Origin: Paracoccaceae bacterium
GTDB taxonomy: Bacteria; Pseudomonadota; Alphaproteobacteria; Rhodobacterales; Rhodobacteraceae
NCBI GenBank assembly: GCA_014323795.1
Contig: JACONK010000020.1
Span: 10,033-74,032 of the forward strand
Direction: 5' to 3'
Length of the DNA: 64,000 bases
A program made the translations under genes and the position numbers. Position 1 is the first letter of the stretch. Every line of letters starts with the position of its first letter. Under the pieces are notes generated by a model. The model did no database searches, was not told where the DNA came from, and saw nothing but the letters and a program-made list of their open reading frames with translations. This document shows, piece by piece, positions 24,570-34,597 of this stretch.

Positions 24570-25811
24570 ATGTATGATCTGCTGGCAATATGGGACTGGG
24601 TCGCCTTCTCTGTCCGGTGGCTGCATGTGATCACCGCCATGGCCTGGATCGGGGCGAGCTTCTATTTCATCGCGCTCGACCTGATGCTGAAGCCTGCCGG
24701 CGATATGCCCGAAGGCGCCTGCGGAGAGGAATGGGAGATCCACGGCGGCGGATTTTACCATACGACGAAGTACCTTGTGGCCCCGGCCCGGTTGCCCGCG
24801 CATCTGACCTGGCACAAGTGGCAAAGCTACATGACCTGGATTTCCGGGGCCGCGCTGCTGATAATTATCTACTGGGTCGGGGGCGAAATTTACCTGCTGG
24901 ACCCCGCCAGGGCCAACCTGGACCTTTGGCAGGGTATCCTGATTTCCGGCGGGTCGCTTGCCATCGGCTGGCTCGCCTATGATCAGCTGTGCAAATCGCG
25001 GCTAAGCGAAAGCCCGACCCTGCTGATGCTGATACTTTTTGCGATTCTGGTCGCAATGTCATGGGGGTACAACCAGGTTTTCACCGGCCGGGCGGCCCTG
25101 CTGCACCTGGGCGCGTTCACCGCCACGATCATGACAGCCAACGTCTTTTTTCAGATCATGCCAAACCAGCGAATCGTGGTCAGGGATCTGATGGCCGGAC
25201 GCACACCGGACGCAAAATACGGCAGAATCGCCAAAGTACGGTCAACCCACAACAATTATCTGACGCTGCCGGTTGTTTTCCTGATGCTGTCCAACCACTA
25301 TCCGCTGGCTTTCGCCACCGAATATGCCTGGATCATCGCCGGCCTGATCTTCCTGACCGGGGTGACCATACGGCACTTCTTCAACACCATGCACGCAACC
25401 GGAAAAGGCCCGTATTGGACCTGGGCGGTGACAATACTGCTGATGTTCATCATCGCATGGCTGTCAGTTGCGCCGATGCACGATAAAATCGAGGATGCGG
25501 AAACACGGGAATTGAGCGCATCTGAACAGAAATTCGTTTCCGCCCCGGGGTTTGAGGACGTCTATCAGGCGGTGTTGGGCAATTGTTCCATGTGCCACGC
25601 ACGGGAACCGTTCTACCACGACACCATGCGCTGGCCACCGAAGGGCGTTGTGCTGGAAACAAAATCGGACGTGGCACGCCATGCCCGGGACATATACCTG
25701 CAGGCCGGGCGCAGCCACGCCATGCCGCCGCCTTATGCCATCAGGACGATGACAAAGGAAAATCGCCTTTCAATCATCGCCTGGTATCGCAACGCGACGC
25801 ACCCCCGATAG
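24570..25811 (+). CDS. puuD: Membrane urate hydroxylase with cytochrome c domain
   Basis: PuuD oxidises urate to 5-hydroxyisourate, passing electrons to the respiratory chain. The 413-aa product has about eight transmembrane helices (residues about 10-310; LHVITAMAWIGASFYFIALD near the start), then a soluble cytochrome c domain with haem motif CSMCH (about 350). Met in the later SHAMPPP could be the axial ligand. GGGAGG precedes ATG 24570; the frame upstream is not meaningful. It completes urate to allantoate together with uraH and puuE-uraD. Confidence 0.93.
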   Translation: MYDLLAIWDWVAFSVRWLHVITAMAWIGASFYFIALDLMLKPAGDMPEGACGEEWEIHGGGFYHTTKYLVAPARLPAHLTWHKWQSYMTWISGAALLIIIYWVGGEIYLLDPARANLDLWQGILISGGSLAIGWLAYDQLCKSRLSESPTLLMLILFAILVAMSWGYNQVFTGRAALLHLGAFTATIMTANVFFQIMPNQRIVVRDLMAGRTPDAKYGRIAKVRSTHNNYLTLPVVFLMLSNHYPLAFATEYAWIIAGLIFLTGVTIRHFFNTMHATGKGPYWTWAVTILLMFIIAWLSVAPMHDKIEDAETRELSASEQKFVSAPGFEDVYQAVLGNCSMCHAREPFYHDTMRWPPKGVVLETKSDVARHARDIYLQAGRSHAMPPPYAIRTMTKENRLSIIAWYRNATHPR

Positions 25812-25834
25812 GGCGGCGGTTCCGGCCCGAAAAT

Positions 25835-25921
25835 TGGTGCGGCCGAGAAGATTCGAACTTCCACTCCGGTTAAGGAACAGCGACCTCAACGCTGCGCGTC
25901 TGCCAATTCCGCCACGGCCGC
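25835..25921 (-). tRNA. tRNA-Leu (anticodon GAG)
   Basis: On the minus strand an 87-nt tRNA with 7-bp acceptor stem GCGGCCG/CGGCCGC, encoded CCA, D-arm GGCGGAATTGGCAGAC, anticodon stem CAGCG/CGCTG with loop TTGAGGT (GAG), long variable arm typical of class II tRNAs, and GTTCGAATC T-loop. Confidence 0.97.
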
Positions 25922-26227
25922 ACTGCCAAGGCTGGTCAACGTCGCCATGATTTAGGGGAATGCTGCTGTTCGTGCAAGAGAAATCCGTGGCCCGGTGTGG
26001 CTGCACGGGTCGCGGCGGTTGGGCGCATCAGGCTGTGGCCACATATGCGGATTTATGAGCAAAGCCGTGCTTTTCCTGCCCGCCCGGGTGTGGCGGTGGC
26101 CCGTAACGTTCCCGGTTCCGATATCTTTGCCATTGTCACCCGGTCCTTGCCGGGGTATGCCGGGCGATAAGCAATACACCATTCCTATCCCGGATTCGGT
26201 GTGTGCCAGTATCGGGGAGAATAACCT

Positions 26228-27916
26228 ATGGCAGATGCAGCCGCCCATCATCGCCACGACCACGCCCGCCCGGGCTTTTTTGTGCGCTGGTTTATGTCCA
26301 CGAATCACAAGGACATCGGGATCTTATACCTGTTTGTATCGGGATTTCTTGGTTTGGTTTCGGTCGCGTTTACGATCTATATGCGCATGGAGCTGATGGA
26401 GCCCGGCGTTCAGTACATGTGCCTTGACGAAACCGGGCAGGCCGCCGCACGCCTTGTCAGTGCCGGGGCGGAATGTGCCGCGCCAAACGGGCACATGTGG
26501 AACGTGATGATCACCGGCCACGGCATCCTGATGATGTTCTTTGTGGTAATACCCGCGCTTTTCGGCGGGTTCGGGAATTATTTCATGCCGCTGATGATCG
26601 GGGCACCGGATATGGCGTTCCCGCGGATGAACAACCTGTCTTTTTGGCTGTTCTGCGCCGGTTCCACGCTGGCGATATTCTCCGTCATCATGCCTGGCGG
26701 CAACGATCAGCCGGGCTCCGGCGTTGGCTGGGTGCTGTACGCGCCGCTCAGTACGCGGGAAGCCGGGGTTTCCATGGACTTCGCGATCTTTGCAGTCCAC
26801 GTCTCCGGGGCGTCGTCTATCCTGGGCGCGATCAACATGATCACGACCTTCCTGAATATGCGCGCACCGGGCATGACGCTCCATAAGGCACCCCTGTTTG
26901 CCTGGTCGATCTTCGTGACTGCCTTCCTGATCCTGCTGTCCCTGCCGGTGCTGGCCGGTGCCATCACCATGCTGCTGACGGATCGGAATTTCGGCACCAC
27001 CTTCTTTGATCCGGCAGGCGGCGGGGATCCGATCCTGTATCAGCACCTGCTTTGGTTTTTCGGTCATCCGGAAGTTTACATGATTATCGTGCCCGGCTTC
27101 GGTATAATCAGCCACGTGATCGCAACCTTCAGCCGAAAGCCGATCTTCGGATACCTGCCTATGGTTTACGCTATGGTCGCCATCGGTGCGCTCGGCTTCG
27201 TCGTATGGGCACACCACATGTATACGGTGGGCATGTCGCTGACCCAGCAGTCCTACTTTATGCTGGCAACCATGGTCATTGCCGTGCCGACAGGGGTTAA
27301 GATCTTCTCATGGATTGCCACGATGTGGGGCGGGTCGATCGAATTCAAAACGCCCATGCTCTGGGCGCTGGGGTTCATCTTCCTGTTCACCGTCGGCGGT
27401 GTGACGGGCATCGTTCTGGCCCAGGCAGGCGTTGACCGGGCCTACCACGACACCTATTACGTGGTGGCCCATTTCCACTACGTTATGTCCCTGGGTGCCG
27501 TCTTCTGCATCTTTGCCGGGGTCTACTACTGGATTGGCAAGATGTCGGGCCGACAGTATCCGGAATGGGCGGGCAAACTGCACTTCTGGTCCATGTTCAT
27601 CGGTGCCAACATCACTTTCTTCCCGCAGCACTTCCTGGGCCGTCAGGGCATGCCGCGCCGCTATATTGATTATCCGGAGCAATTCGCGCTTTGGAACTAC
27701 GTATCTTCCATCGGCGCGTTTATCAGTTTTGCCAGTTTTCTCTTCTTCATCGGCGTGGTATTTTACACCATCATGTTCGGCAGGAGGATTTCGGAAGAAA
27801 ACTACTGGGGCGCAGGCGCGGATACGCTGGAATGGACCCTGCCGACCCCGCCGCCGGAGCACACGTTTGAAACCCTGCCCACGCAGGATATGTGGGATCA
27901 CGCGCCCAGGCACTAG
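26228..27916 (+). CDS. ctaD: Cytochrome c oxidase subunit I (aa3 type)
   Basis: Catalytic subunit of the terminal oxidase in the inner membrane, binding haem a, haem a3 and CuB. The 562 aa hold twelve membrane helices. His ligands are in [22 protein letters not shown] (the CuB His-Tyr pair), WAHHMYTVG and the [12 protein letters not shown] region. N-terminal extension [16 protein letters not shown] and the STNHKDIG motif are typical of Rhodobacterales. GGGGAG precedes ATG 26228. Subunits II and III are not nearby, as usual in this group. Confidence 0.97.
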   Translation: MADAAAHHRHDHARPGFFVRWFMSTNHKDIGILYLFVSGFLGLVSVAFTIYMRMELMEPGVQYMCLDETGQAAARLVSAGAECAAPNGHMWNVMITGHGILMMFFVVIPALFGGFGNYFMPLMIGAPDMAFPRMNNLSFWLFCAGSTLAIFSVIMPGGNDQPGSGVGWVLYAPLSTREAGVSMDFAIFAVHVSGASSILGAINMITTFLNMRAPGMTLHKAPLFAWSIFVTAFLILLSLPVLAGAITMLLTDRNFGTTFFDPAGGGDPILYQHLLWFFGHPEVYMIIVPGFGIISHVIATFSRKPIFGYLPMVYAMVAIGALGFVVWAHHMYTVGMSLTQQSYFMLATMVIAVPTGVKIFSWIATMWGGSIEFKTPMLWALGFIFLFTVGGVTGIVLAQAGVDRAYHDTYYVVAHFHYVMSLGAVFCIFAGVYYWIGKMSGRQYPEWAGKLHFWSMFIGANITFFPQHFLGRQGMPRRYIDYPEQFALWNYVSSIGAFISFASFLFFIGVVFYTIMFGRRISEENYWGAGADTLEWTLPTPPPEHTFETLPTQDMWDHAPRH

Positions 27917-27954
27917 GGCCGCGCCACGCAAAACGTCAAAAGGCCGGGGTGTGT

Positions 27955-29046
27955 TCAGAAACTGTTCATGAATCCCCGGTCTATCCGGTTCTTCATCTTC
28001 CAGGCCCAGGTGCCACTGGCCGAAATCCCGAATTTTTCCGCCACGGCCCGTTGCCCGCCCAGCGTGATCAGCTTCAAAAAATCGCTTTGGGGCCTGAATT
28101 CCCGCAATCTTTCCCCGCGCACCCGCGAAAGCAGATTGCGCCGCAGAACCGGTGCCTTGCGCACGGCATAGACCCCGGCTTTGGGCAAGGGGGCGGGCGC
28201 GAAATGGGCGCAATCGCCCGCCGCGAAGACATCAGCGTCGCTTGACTGCAACGTGGTGCCGACGGTGATATACCCGCCCGTTGTGTTCAGTCCGGTCTCT
28301 GCCAGCCAGGGGTGCGGTGTGGCACCTGCCGCCCCGGCCACGAAATTGGCGGGCAAAAGGATGTTGTCTGCCAGTTCCACCCCTTTGGCAGTGATCCGGG
28401 CGATGTCGGTATTTTCATGCACCGCCACGCCGAAACCATCCAGTGCGGCGCGGATCCTGCGGGCTGCCCCATGGCTGACCCCGCCCGGAATTGTGCCGCG
28501 ATCAATCAGTGCTATCCGGCAGGCCCGGCGGCGGGCCTGCAGCCCGTAAGCCATGGCCATGGCAAGTTCGGCACCGGCGATACCGCCGCCGATTACCGCG
28601 ATGGCGGCAGGTTCCGCGCTGTCCCGGAAGGATTCCCACGACGCAACAAAGGCGGGCAGCGGTTTTGCGGGCACCCCGTGATCGGTAAACCCCGGCAATT
28701 GTGGCATCCCGCAGGTGATGCCGACATCGAAAGATGCCACGTCGTAGGGCACGGTATCGCCGCCCTTCAGGATCACCTGCCTTGTCCCGGGATCAAGTGC
28801 CACCACCGCGGTGTTCACGAATTTCGCGCCGGTGCCCCGCGCCAGAGCCGCCACGTCGATATTCGGCTGATCCCGGCTATAGTGGCCGGCCACACACCCG
28901 GGCAGCATGCCGGAATAGACAGCACACGCCTGCGGGTCGATCACCGTCAGGCACACGTCCGCAGGCACCTGGCCGCGCAGATCGCGCAACACCAGGGCGT
29001 GGGTGTGCCCTGCACCCACCAGAACCAGAGATTTCAGGGATGCCAT
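27955..29046 (-). CDS. FAD-dependent oxidoreductase, SelD-associated type
   Basis: A 363-aa NDH-2-like flavoprotein. It has the FAD-binding LVLVGAGHTHALVLRDL at the N-terminus, SGMLPGCVAGHYS, the second dinucleotide fold AVIGGGIAGAELAMAMAY (about 155-172) and DVFAAGDCAHF near the end. The HTHALVLR and MLPGCVAG motifs are those of oxidoreductase domains often fused in front of selenide,water dikinase SelD; here the protein ends after the flavin part and no selD follows. It is convergent with ctaD and divergent from the DUF2244 gene. Confidence 0.8.
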   Translation of the reverse strand: MASLKSLVLVGAGHTHALVLRDLRGQVPADVCLTVIDPQACAVYSGMLPGCVAGHYSRDQPNIDVAALARGTGAKFVNTAVVALDPGTRQVILKGGDTVPYDVASFDVGITCGMPQLPGFTDHGVPAKPLPAFVASWESFRDSAEPAAIAVIGGGIAGAELAMAMAYGLQARRRACRIALIDRGTIPGGVSHGAARRIRAALDGFGVAVHENTDIARITAKGVELADNILLPANFVAGAAGATPHPWLAETGLNTTGGYITVGTTLQSSDADVFAAGDCAHFAPAPLPKAGVYAVRKAPVLRRNLLSRVRGERLREFRPQSDFLKLITLGGQRAVAEKFGISASGTWAWKMKNRIDRGFMNSF

Positions 29047-29355
29047 GAACCGCGCCCCTCCCGCCGCTTTTCATGCCTGACCGAAAGTGCAGGGAAAATC
29101 AAAAATGGCAAAACCGGCCGGCGCACAGGCCACCGAGCATTCTGGTGCAGCCGCACACCTGTACGCCCACCCATACCGGCAGCGTTGGGAACGCCGATAT
29201 TGCGTTGGGCCCGCCGGTATTTGTCCCGGCCTGCCGTTTGCACACGCCCCGCCGGGCATGCCTTTTTCACCCGAGCGGCGTTGGCCCGGTTTATTGCCGC
29301 CCCGGGGCCAATAAACAATTGGCATGACGCAAAATGCAGGCGTAACATCGCCTCC
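29047..29355. promoter_or_regulatory. Divergent promoter region with small inverted repeat
   Basis: A 309-bp gap between the flavoprotein (-) and DUF2244 (+) genes. GCCAAT-AAACA-ATTGGC (29307-29323) is a perfect inverted repeat about 32 nt before the DUF2244 start and could be an operator. No other feature is recognised. Confidence 0.35.
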
Positions 29356-29880
29356 ATGATTCCGGCGCCACAATCCCACGAAACAGGCTTTCCGGCGACC
29401 ACCCCGGACCGTGGCCCCCCGGTGTGGGAGGTTACGCTGCGCCCCCACAGATCCCTGTCAAACCGGGGGTTTGTCCTTGTCATACTCCTGGCCGCTGCCG
29501 CACTGATGTTCCCGCTCCTTGCCTTTATCGGGACCGCGGTGCTGTGGGGGATTTTGCCCTTCTCCGCTGGCACACTCTGGCTCCTTTGGGCGGCAATCCG
29601 GGCAAGCGACCGGGACGGTACACTGACAGAACACCTGATGCTCTGGCCGGATCTGATTGCCGTGCACCGATCTAACCCGTGCACCCCGGACCAGTATTGG
29701 TACGCCAACCCGTATTGGGTCACTACGCACCTTGAGCACACACGGGAGGTGCAGGATTACCTGACGATGAAAGGTGCCGGGCGCGAAATTGAGCTCGGCC
29801 GGTTTCTGATGCCGGAGGCCCGCAAGGCACTGTTTTACGACCTGAACCTCTGGCTGGCGAAACTGGCCCTGCCCCGGTGA
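29356..29880 (+). CDS. DUF2244 membrane protein
   Basis: A 174-aa integral membrane protein. It has two adjacent transmembrane helices (GFVLVILLAAAALMFPLLAF and VLWGILPFSAGTLWLLWAAI) flanked by VWEVTLRPHRSLS before and a soluble part after with LTEHLMLWPDLIAVHR and YWANPYWV-type residues (YANPYWVTTHLE). These are landmarks of DUF2244, a family of unknown function often found close to cytochrome oxidase or nth genes in alphaproteobacteria. ATG 29356 is chosen because homology begins there. Confidence 0.85.
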   Translation: MIPAPQSHETGFPATTPDRGPPVWEVTLRPHRSLSNRGFVLVILLAAAALMFPLLAFIGTAVLWGILPFSAGTLWLLWAAIRASDRDGTLTEHLMLWPDLIAVHRSNPCTPDQYWYANPYWVTTHLEHTREVQDYLTMKGAGREIELGRFLMPEARKALFYDLNLWLAKLALPR

Positions 29881-29916
29881 TCTGATGCGGGGCGGACGGT
29901 GGCCCGATGCGCACCC

Positions 29917-30372
29917 CTAAGGTGCCAGCGCGGCTTTTACCGCACTGTTCGCCCTGGCAAAATCCATCTGCCCGGCATAGCGGTTCTTCAGCGCACCCAT
30001 GACCCTGCCCATATCGTGCAGGCCCCTGGCCCCGAGATCGGCGATTGTGGCCCGCACGGCGGCGACCATTTCCGCCTCGGACATCTGTACGGGCATAAAA
30101 CCCCTGATCACGCCGATCTCTGCCAGTTCCTTATCTGCCAGTTCCTGACGACCGGCGGAGGCAAAGGCCCGGGCACTGTCCTGCCGCTGTTTGATCATCT
30201 TTCCCAGCAGCCCGAGGATGTCCGCATCCGGGATGCCATCGGGGTTGCCTGCCCCGCGGGCGGCGATGTCGCGATCCTTGATGGCCGCGGTGATCATGCG
30301 CAGCGTGGATAATTCATCGGTACGCCTTTCGCGTAACGCATTTTTCATAGCGGCAGCGATTTCATCACGCAT
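29917..30372 (-). CDS. YqeY/GatB-tail family protein
   Basis: A 151-aa helical protein related to the C-terminal domain of the amidotransferase subunit GatB. Family motifs: MKNALRERRTDELSTLRMIT, ADKELAEIGVIRGFMPVQMSE and MGRVMGALKNRYAGQMDFA. The domain may bind tRNA, but the free-standing protein has no firm function. Start ATG 30372 matches family length; ATG 30384 is close and possible. It is divergent from carA, a common arrangement in alphaproteobacteria. Confidence 0.9.
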   Translation of the reverse strand: MRDEIAAAMKNALRERRTDELSTLRMITAAIKDRDIAARGAGNPDGIPDADILGLLGKMIKQRQDSARAFASAGRQELADKELAEIGVIRGFMPVQMSEAEMVAAVRATIADLGARGLHDMGRVMGALKNRYAGQMDFARANSAVKAALAP

Positions 30373-30528
30373 GGAACGCCTCATCGGGTTTCGGTTGATT
30401 TTCAGACCTGCCAGATAGGTCATGCGACAGGCAAAGACAACCATCCGCAAGGCCACCCGGGACATGGCCTTGACCCTGCCCCCGCGGCCCTGTAGCCTGC
30501 GCCAAGTTTCGCGCCCCAGGATTGCCCC

Positions 30529-31671
30529 ATGACCGCCTCAGATACGCCAACCGCCTGCATTATGCTTGCGGACGGAACTGTTTTTTATGGCCGGGGCTTC
30601 GGCGCAACGGGTCTGAAGGTGGCGGAACTCTGCTTCAACACCGCCATGACCGGATACCAGGAGATCATGACAGACCCGTCCTACGCGCGTCAGGCGATCA
30701 CCTTCACGTTCCCGCATATCGGCAACACCGGTGTCAACGACGAAGACAACGAAACCGCGCACCCGGTGGCGGAAGCGATGGTCGTCAAATGGGATCCGAC
30801 CGAGCCATCAAACTGGCGGTCACAGTCCCGCCTGTCGGACTGGCTGGCCCGGGGCGGGCGCATCGGTGTGGGCGGGATCGATACCCGCCGCCTGACCCGC
30901 ATGATCCGCCTGCAGGGTGCGCCCCATGTGGCAATTGCGCACAGCCCGGACGGAATTTTTGACCTGTGGGCCCTGGTGGAAAAGGCCCGGGCCTTTCCGG
31001 GGCTTGAAGGGCGTGACCTTGCCAGGGGCGTGACCTGTGCGCAGGCTTTCAAATGGGACCGGATGCGCTGGGCCTGGCCCGATGGCTATCCCCGCCGCAC
31101 CGGCCCTGGCAAGCGGATTGTGGCTGTCGACTACGGTGCCAAGCGCAATATCCTGCGCTGTTTGTCCGGTGCCGGGTGCGAGGTCACCGTGGTGCCTGCC
31201 ACCGCCACAGTCGCCGATATTCTGGCCCACGACCCGCAAGGCCTCTTTCTTTCAAACGGCCCTGGCGACCCGGCGGCCACCGGTGAATATGCCGTGCCCG
31301 TTATCCGGGATATTCTGAACCGGACCGACCTGCCGGTCTTTGGCATCTGCCTCGGTCACCAGATGCTGGCACTCGCGCTGGGCGGCAGGACGCTGAAGAT
31401 GAACCACGGCCATCACGGCGCAAACCACCCGGTCAGGGAACACAGCACCGGCAAAGTTGAAATCACCTCTATGAACCACGGTTTTGCGGTGGACACCGAC
31501 AGCCTGCCCGAGGGCGTGGCCGAAACCCATGTATCTCTCTTTGACGGGTCAAATTGCGGCATCGCCCTGACCGGCCGACCGGTCTTTTCCGTCCAGCATC
31601 ACCCGGAGGCAAGCCCGGGGCCGAAGGACAGTTTCCACCTTTTTGAACGTTTCGCGGCATCCATCCCCTGA
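30529..31671 (+). CDS. carA: Carbamoyl-phosphate synthase small subunit
   Basis: Supplies ammonia from glutamine to CarB for carbamoyl phosphate, used in arginine and pyrimidine synthesis. The 380 aa comprise the N-terminal CPSase domain (LADGTVFYGRGFGATG, FTFPHIGNTGVN) and a class I glutamine amidotransferase domain with nucleophile Cys in FGICLGHQMLAL and the His-Glu pair in QHHPEASPGP. carB is not in the window. Confidence 0.97.
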   Translation: MTASDTPTACIMLADGTVFYGRGFGATGLKVAELCFNTAMTGYQEIMTDPSYARQAITFTFPHIGNTGVNDEDNETAHPVAEAMVVKWDPTEPSNWRSQSRLSDWLARGGRIGVGGIDTRRLTRMIRLQGAPHVAIAHSPDGIFDLWALVEKARAFPGLEGRDLARGVTCAQAFKWDRMRWAWPDGYPRRTGPGKRIVAVDYGAKRNILRCLSGAGCEVTVVPATATVADILAHDPQGLFLSNGPGDPAATGEYAVPVIRDILNRTDLPVFGICLGHQMLALALGGRTLKMNHGHHGANHPVREHSTGKVEITSMNHGFAVDTDSLPEGVAETHVSLFDGSNCGIALTGRPVFSVQHHPEASPGPKDSFHLFERFAASIP

Positions 31672-31826
31672 ACTTTCAAAGCCGGGCATGTGTGCTGAAT
31701 TGTCTGTTCCTGTGTGGCACTAACGAATCGGCCGCGCTGTTGCGGCCATCTGCTGCCTGGCCGGGAATGGCGTTCTGATGAACAGCAGGCAGGTCTTGTG
31801 CCGGATTTTCTGCGCCTTTCCGCATC

Positions 31827-32228
31827 TTACAGGGACAAGTGCCGGCGTTCCATCAAACCGCAGAGTCTGAACAGCCGCGCAATCTCCGGGATGGCACGGT
31901 GTTTCTCGTCGCGCCTGCGACGCACCTCGCCTTTCTGTGCCGCTGACAGGGCAGGGGAGCTATCCCCGACACTGCGCTCGCGGAAACGACTCGATGAACT
32001 CCAACAGGTCTTTCAAGGATCGCGCCAGGCGGTCGTGTTTGGTGACAATCACAACATCGCCGCCACATACTGCTCCGGCATCTTGTCCGGTTCCGGCCAC
32101 CCGCGCCTTGATCCGCTGATCGTTTCCGCGAAAACCCTATCAGCACCAGCCACCGTGAAGGCGACCGTCCGCGAATCCAGGCCCCGGTCGTCAGTGCTGA
32201 CGCAGGCATATTCGAGATCATGCCTCAC
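31827..32228 (-). pseudogene. Broken serine recombinase (resolvase/invertase)
   Basis: Minus-strand pieces in different frames rebuild a resolvase: LEYACVSTDDRGLDS and AGADRVFAETISGSRRG (N-terminal, including the catalytic-Ser motif VST), then DVVIVTKHDRLARSLKDLLEF in another frame after a gap, and LSAAQKGEVRRRRDEK, AIPEIARLFRLCG at the end (HTH). The block between the catalytic domain and HTH is deleted. A relic of a Tn3-like element or integrated plasmid between carA and a hydrolase gene. Confidence 0.85.
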
Positions 32229-32278
32229 TGCGGCAAAAAGGGTATTGGCCACCCGCCATTTCAGGCGAGCGATCCTTT

Positions 32279-33289
32279 TCAGAGACCGAGTTCTTCGGCA
32301 AACAAGTCAATGATTTTGGCGTGTATCGCAGCACGGTCCGAGCCTGCCGGGTCTGTGCACACAGGATCATCCCTTTCTTCCGCAAGGATGGCTGCGCCGG
32401 AGGGCGTACAGATCGGCATAGCGCTGAAGTGATAAGCAGGGTCGAACCGCTCGATTCTCCGGTCAGCCAGAAACGCGGCAAGCCCGCTACGATCAAAGTT
32501 TGTTGCAAGACTCCTGTCATCTTCACCGCCAAAGCCGATCAAAAGGGTTGATGGCACAAGTTCAGCCGTATCCGATTGCTCCAAACCCCAGACTAACCCT
32601 GGATCAATGGCTGCAACATGCGTCACACGCGCGTCTGCGTAGCTGGCATTCCATGTCGCAGAATCGATCCCCTGCATGTTGACCTCTTCAGACATGAAGA
32701 TCCCGCATGCATCCATCTGCGCGTATGTCGTGCAGGCGTCCACAATTCCCGCATGATTTCCCCTCACACCACCCAGGGACAAAGCCGTCCATCCTCCATA
32801 GGAGAACCCGGCACCCATAACACGGTTTGTATCAAGGCTGTCCGAGAATGCCTGCATATCGAGCACGGCGTCCAGCGCGGCACTCATGTCCTGCGCACGC
32901 GTCCAGTGCCTTATCCCTTCAGTCATATCGAAATCGCCCCAGGTTGAGTTGGGATGATTGACCATAACAGTGATTGCACCGCGTTCCGCGAGCGCGGCCC
33001 CAAGCCAGGCCTGAGCACGATCTGTCCCGCCCATGCCGTGGCTAAAAAGAACCACCGGATACTGCCCCGGCGAGACAGGTACATCCATATGTGCCTTGAC
33101 GCCCTCAAACACCGGATTTTTTGCATAGAGCGATGGGGCACCCTGCGATGTGCCGGGGTACCATATCGCAACGCGCGTCGGGGTCTCGTGATGCGGCATA
33201 AATACCTCGGCAACCTGAAGCCCCGCGACATCGGCATGCGCATCCGAGACGCAGAGAAACAGGGCTGCTGCAGGAAGGATTTTTCTCAT
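32279..33289 (-). CDS. Secreted alpha/beta hydrolase (dienelactone-hydrolase-like)
   Basis: A 336-aa protein with a signal peptide (MRKILPAAALFLCVSDAHA). The hydrolase fold shows VVLFSHGMGGTDRAQA (oxyanion HG), the nucleophile elbow GAGFSYGGWTAL (Ser near 160) and a late His region (RFDPAYHFSAMP). GGAGA lies before ATG 33289. It resembles lipase/PAF-acetylhydrolase-like exported esterases; substrate unknown. It stands alone next to the broken resolvase, so transfer with that element is possible. Confidence 0.8.
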   Translation of the reverse strand: MRKILPAAALFLCVSDAHADVAGLQVAEVFMPHHETPTRVAIWYPGTSQGAPSLYAKNPVFEGVKAHMDVPVSPGQYPVVLFSHGMGGTDRAQAWLGAALAERGAITVMVNHPNSTWGDFDMTEGIRHWTRAQDMSAALDAVLDMQAFSDSLDTNRVMGAGFSYGGWTALSLGGVRGNHAGIVDACTTYAQMDACGIFMSEEVNMQGIDSATWNASYADARVTHVAAIDPGLVWGLEQSDTAELVPSTLLIGFGGEDDRSLATNFDRSGLAAFLADRRIERFDPAYHFSAMPICTPSGAAILAEERDDPVCTDPAGSDRAAIHAKIIDLFAEELGL

Positions 33290-33882
33290 CTTGTTTTCTC
33301 CGTTAATGAGTGAAATTATGTCCCTTCGATGCCTGTAAGCCTTTCTGTGCGCAACCGGCATCCGGATTTGGGTCGTCATGATCCGGTTCCGGGACTATCA
33401 ACGTTACAGGTTCCCCGGAGAAGACGGCATGCCTGCCTTTCCGATACCGATTTTTGTGATCGTCGTGTTCGGTTTTGCCAGATTCCGGCGATGGCGGCCG
33501 GGGCCGGTTGGCACCTGAAATCCGTGCCTCCAGGCCGGGCAAACCGGCAGGCCCCGCAAGGATGTGATCGCGTGGGTGATGTCTTCGTGGAAAAACGCCG
33601 ATACGCAGGCCGTAAAGAAAAGGCCGGCGTCTTGCTCATCTTCGGGTGGTGCCTCCCATGCGTCCCGGAACATCGTGAACAGAATCTTGCGCAGAAACTT
33701 TTCTCGGTATCAACCCAAAGGCTGATCCGCCAATCCATGCTGTGGTGATCAGTTCCGGTCCGGTCAGGTCGAAGTGACGGGCAATCACCGTGCCGGCCCG
33801 CAACAGAAAGGGAACGGCTATCCGGCAAAAAACATCCCTGCGCTGCTTTTCATTGCGGTTTTTCCTGGCTGGTCTGCCCGAT
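33290..33882. other. Intergenic stretch, possibly decayed gene
   Basis: About 590 bp without a supported gene. Several short minus-strand frames overlap around 33404-33828 (one reads FTACVSAFFHEDITHAI), suggesting a frameshifted gene, but I recognise no family. Confidence 0.35.
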
Positions 33883-34443
33883 TTACGGGTCGGGAAGAAT
33901 GGGTTCAGATCCGGCTTTTGTTTGCCGGGGATGTTCCCGGCCGCCTCCCTCGTTGGCCATCTTCTGCAAAAGTGCCGCGGCCACCGCCTTTGGCACGAAC
34001 TCGGTTATATCGCCGCCAAGGCGGGCGATTTCTTTCACCAGTTTTGAGGCAATCGCCTGGCAGTGCGCGTCCGCCATCAGAAAGACTGTCTCGATTTTGT
34101 CGTTCATGGCCCGGTTCATACCAACCATCTGGAATTCATACTCAAAATCGCTGACCGCACGCAGGCCACGGATAATAACGCCTGCACCCACATCCTGTGC
34201 GCATTGGATAAGCAGGTTCCCGAAGGGGTGAACCACAATTTCCACCCCGCAGTCGCGGGCGATCCGGTCGCTGTTTTCCTTTACCATCGCCACCCGTTCC
34301 TCCAGGGTGAACAGCGGGCTCTTGTCCCGATTGATTGCCACGCCGATCACCAGGCGGTCCACCAGCGAACATGCGCGGCGGAAGATGTCCATATGGCCCA
34401 TCGTGACAGGGTCAAAGGTGCCGGGGTAAAGGCCGATACGCAC
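33883..34443 (-). CDS. coaD: Phosphopantetheine adenylyltransferase
   Basis: Transfers AMP to 4'-phosphopantetheine in coenzyme A synthesis. The product is 186 aa, with the nucleotidyltransferase motif YPGTFDPVTMGH at residues 5-16 and the family regions VVHPFGNLLI and GLRAVSDFEYEFQM, then LMADAHCQAIASKLVKEIA. It is about 20 aa longer than most CoaD because of a polar C-terminal tail (GGGREHPRQTKAG). Monocistronic by position, divergent from mmsA. Confidence 0.96.
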   Translation of the reverse strand: MRIGLYPGTFDPVTMGHMDIFRRACSLVDRLVIGVAINRDKSPLFTLEERVAMVKENSDRIARDCGVEIVVHPFGNLLIQCAQDVGAGVIIRGLRAVSDFEYEFQMVGMNRAMNDKIETVFLMADAHCQAIASKLVKEIARLGGDITEFVPKAVAAALLQKMANEGGGREHPRQTKAGSEPILPDP

Positions 34444-34597
34444 GGGGCAGTTCCTTTGTGTGCCGGGTCAGAAGACCCTTGCCCCCCTGCCCCGGAAATG
34501 CAAGGGGAAAGGTGGCCTGTCCGGGCGGTCACCTGGCAGTTTCCCTTGCCCGGAGGTGGCATTAGATTTGGGTAGTGATTCAGGGAGCGGAGTCCCA

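Noticed and set aside
31714-32313. 199-aa plus-strand frame
   Set aside because: It lies opposite the resolvase remnant, which explains its codon pattern.
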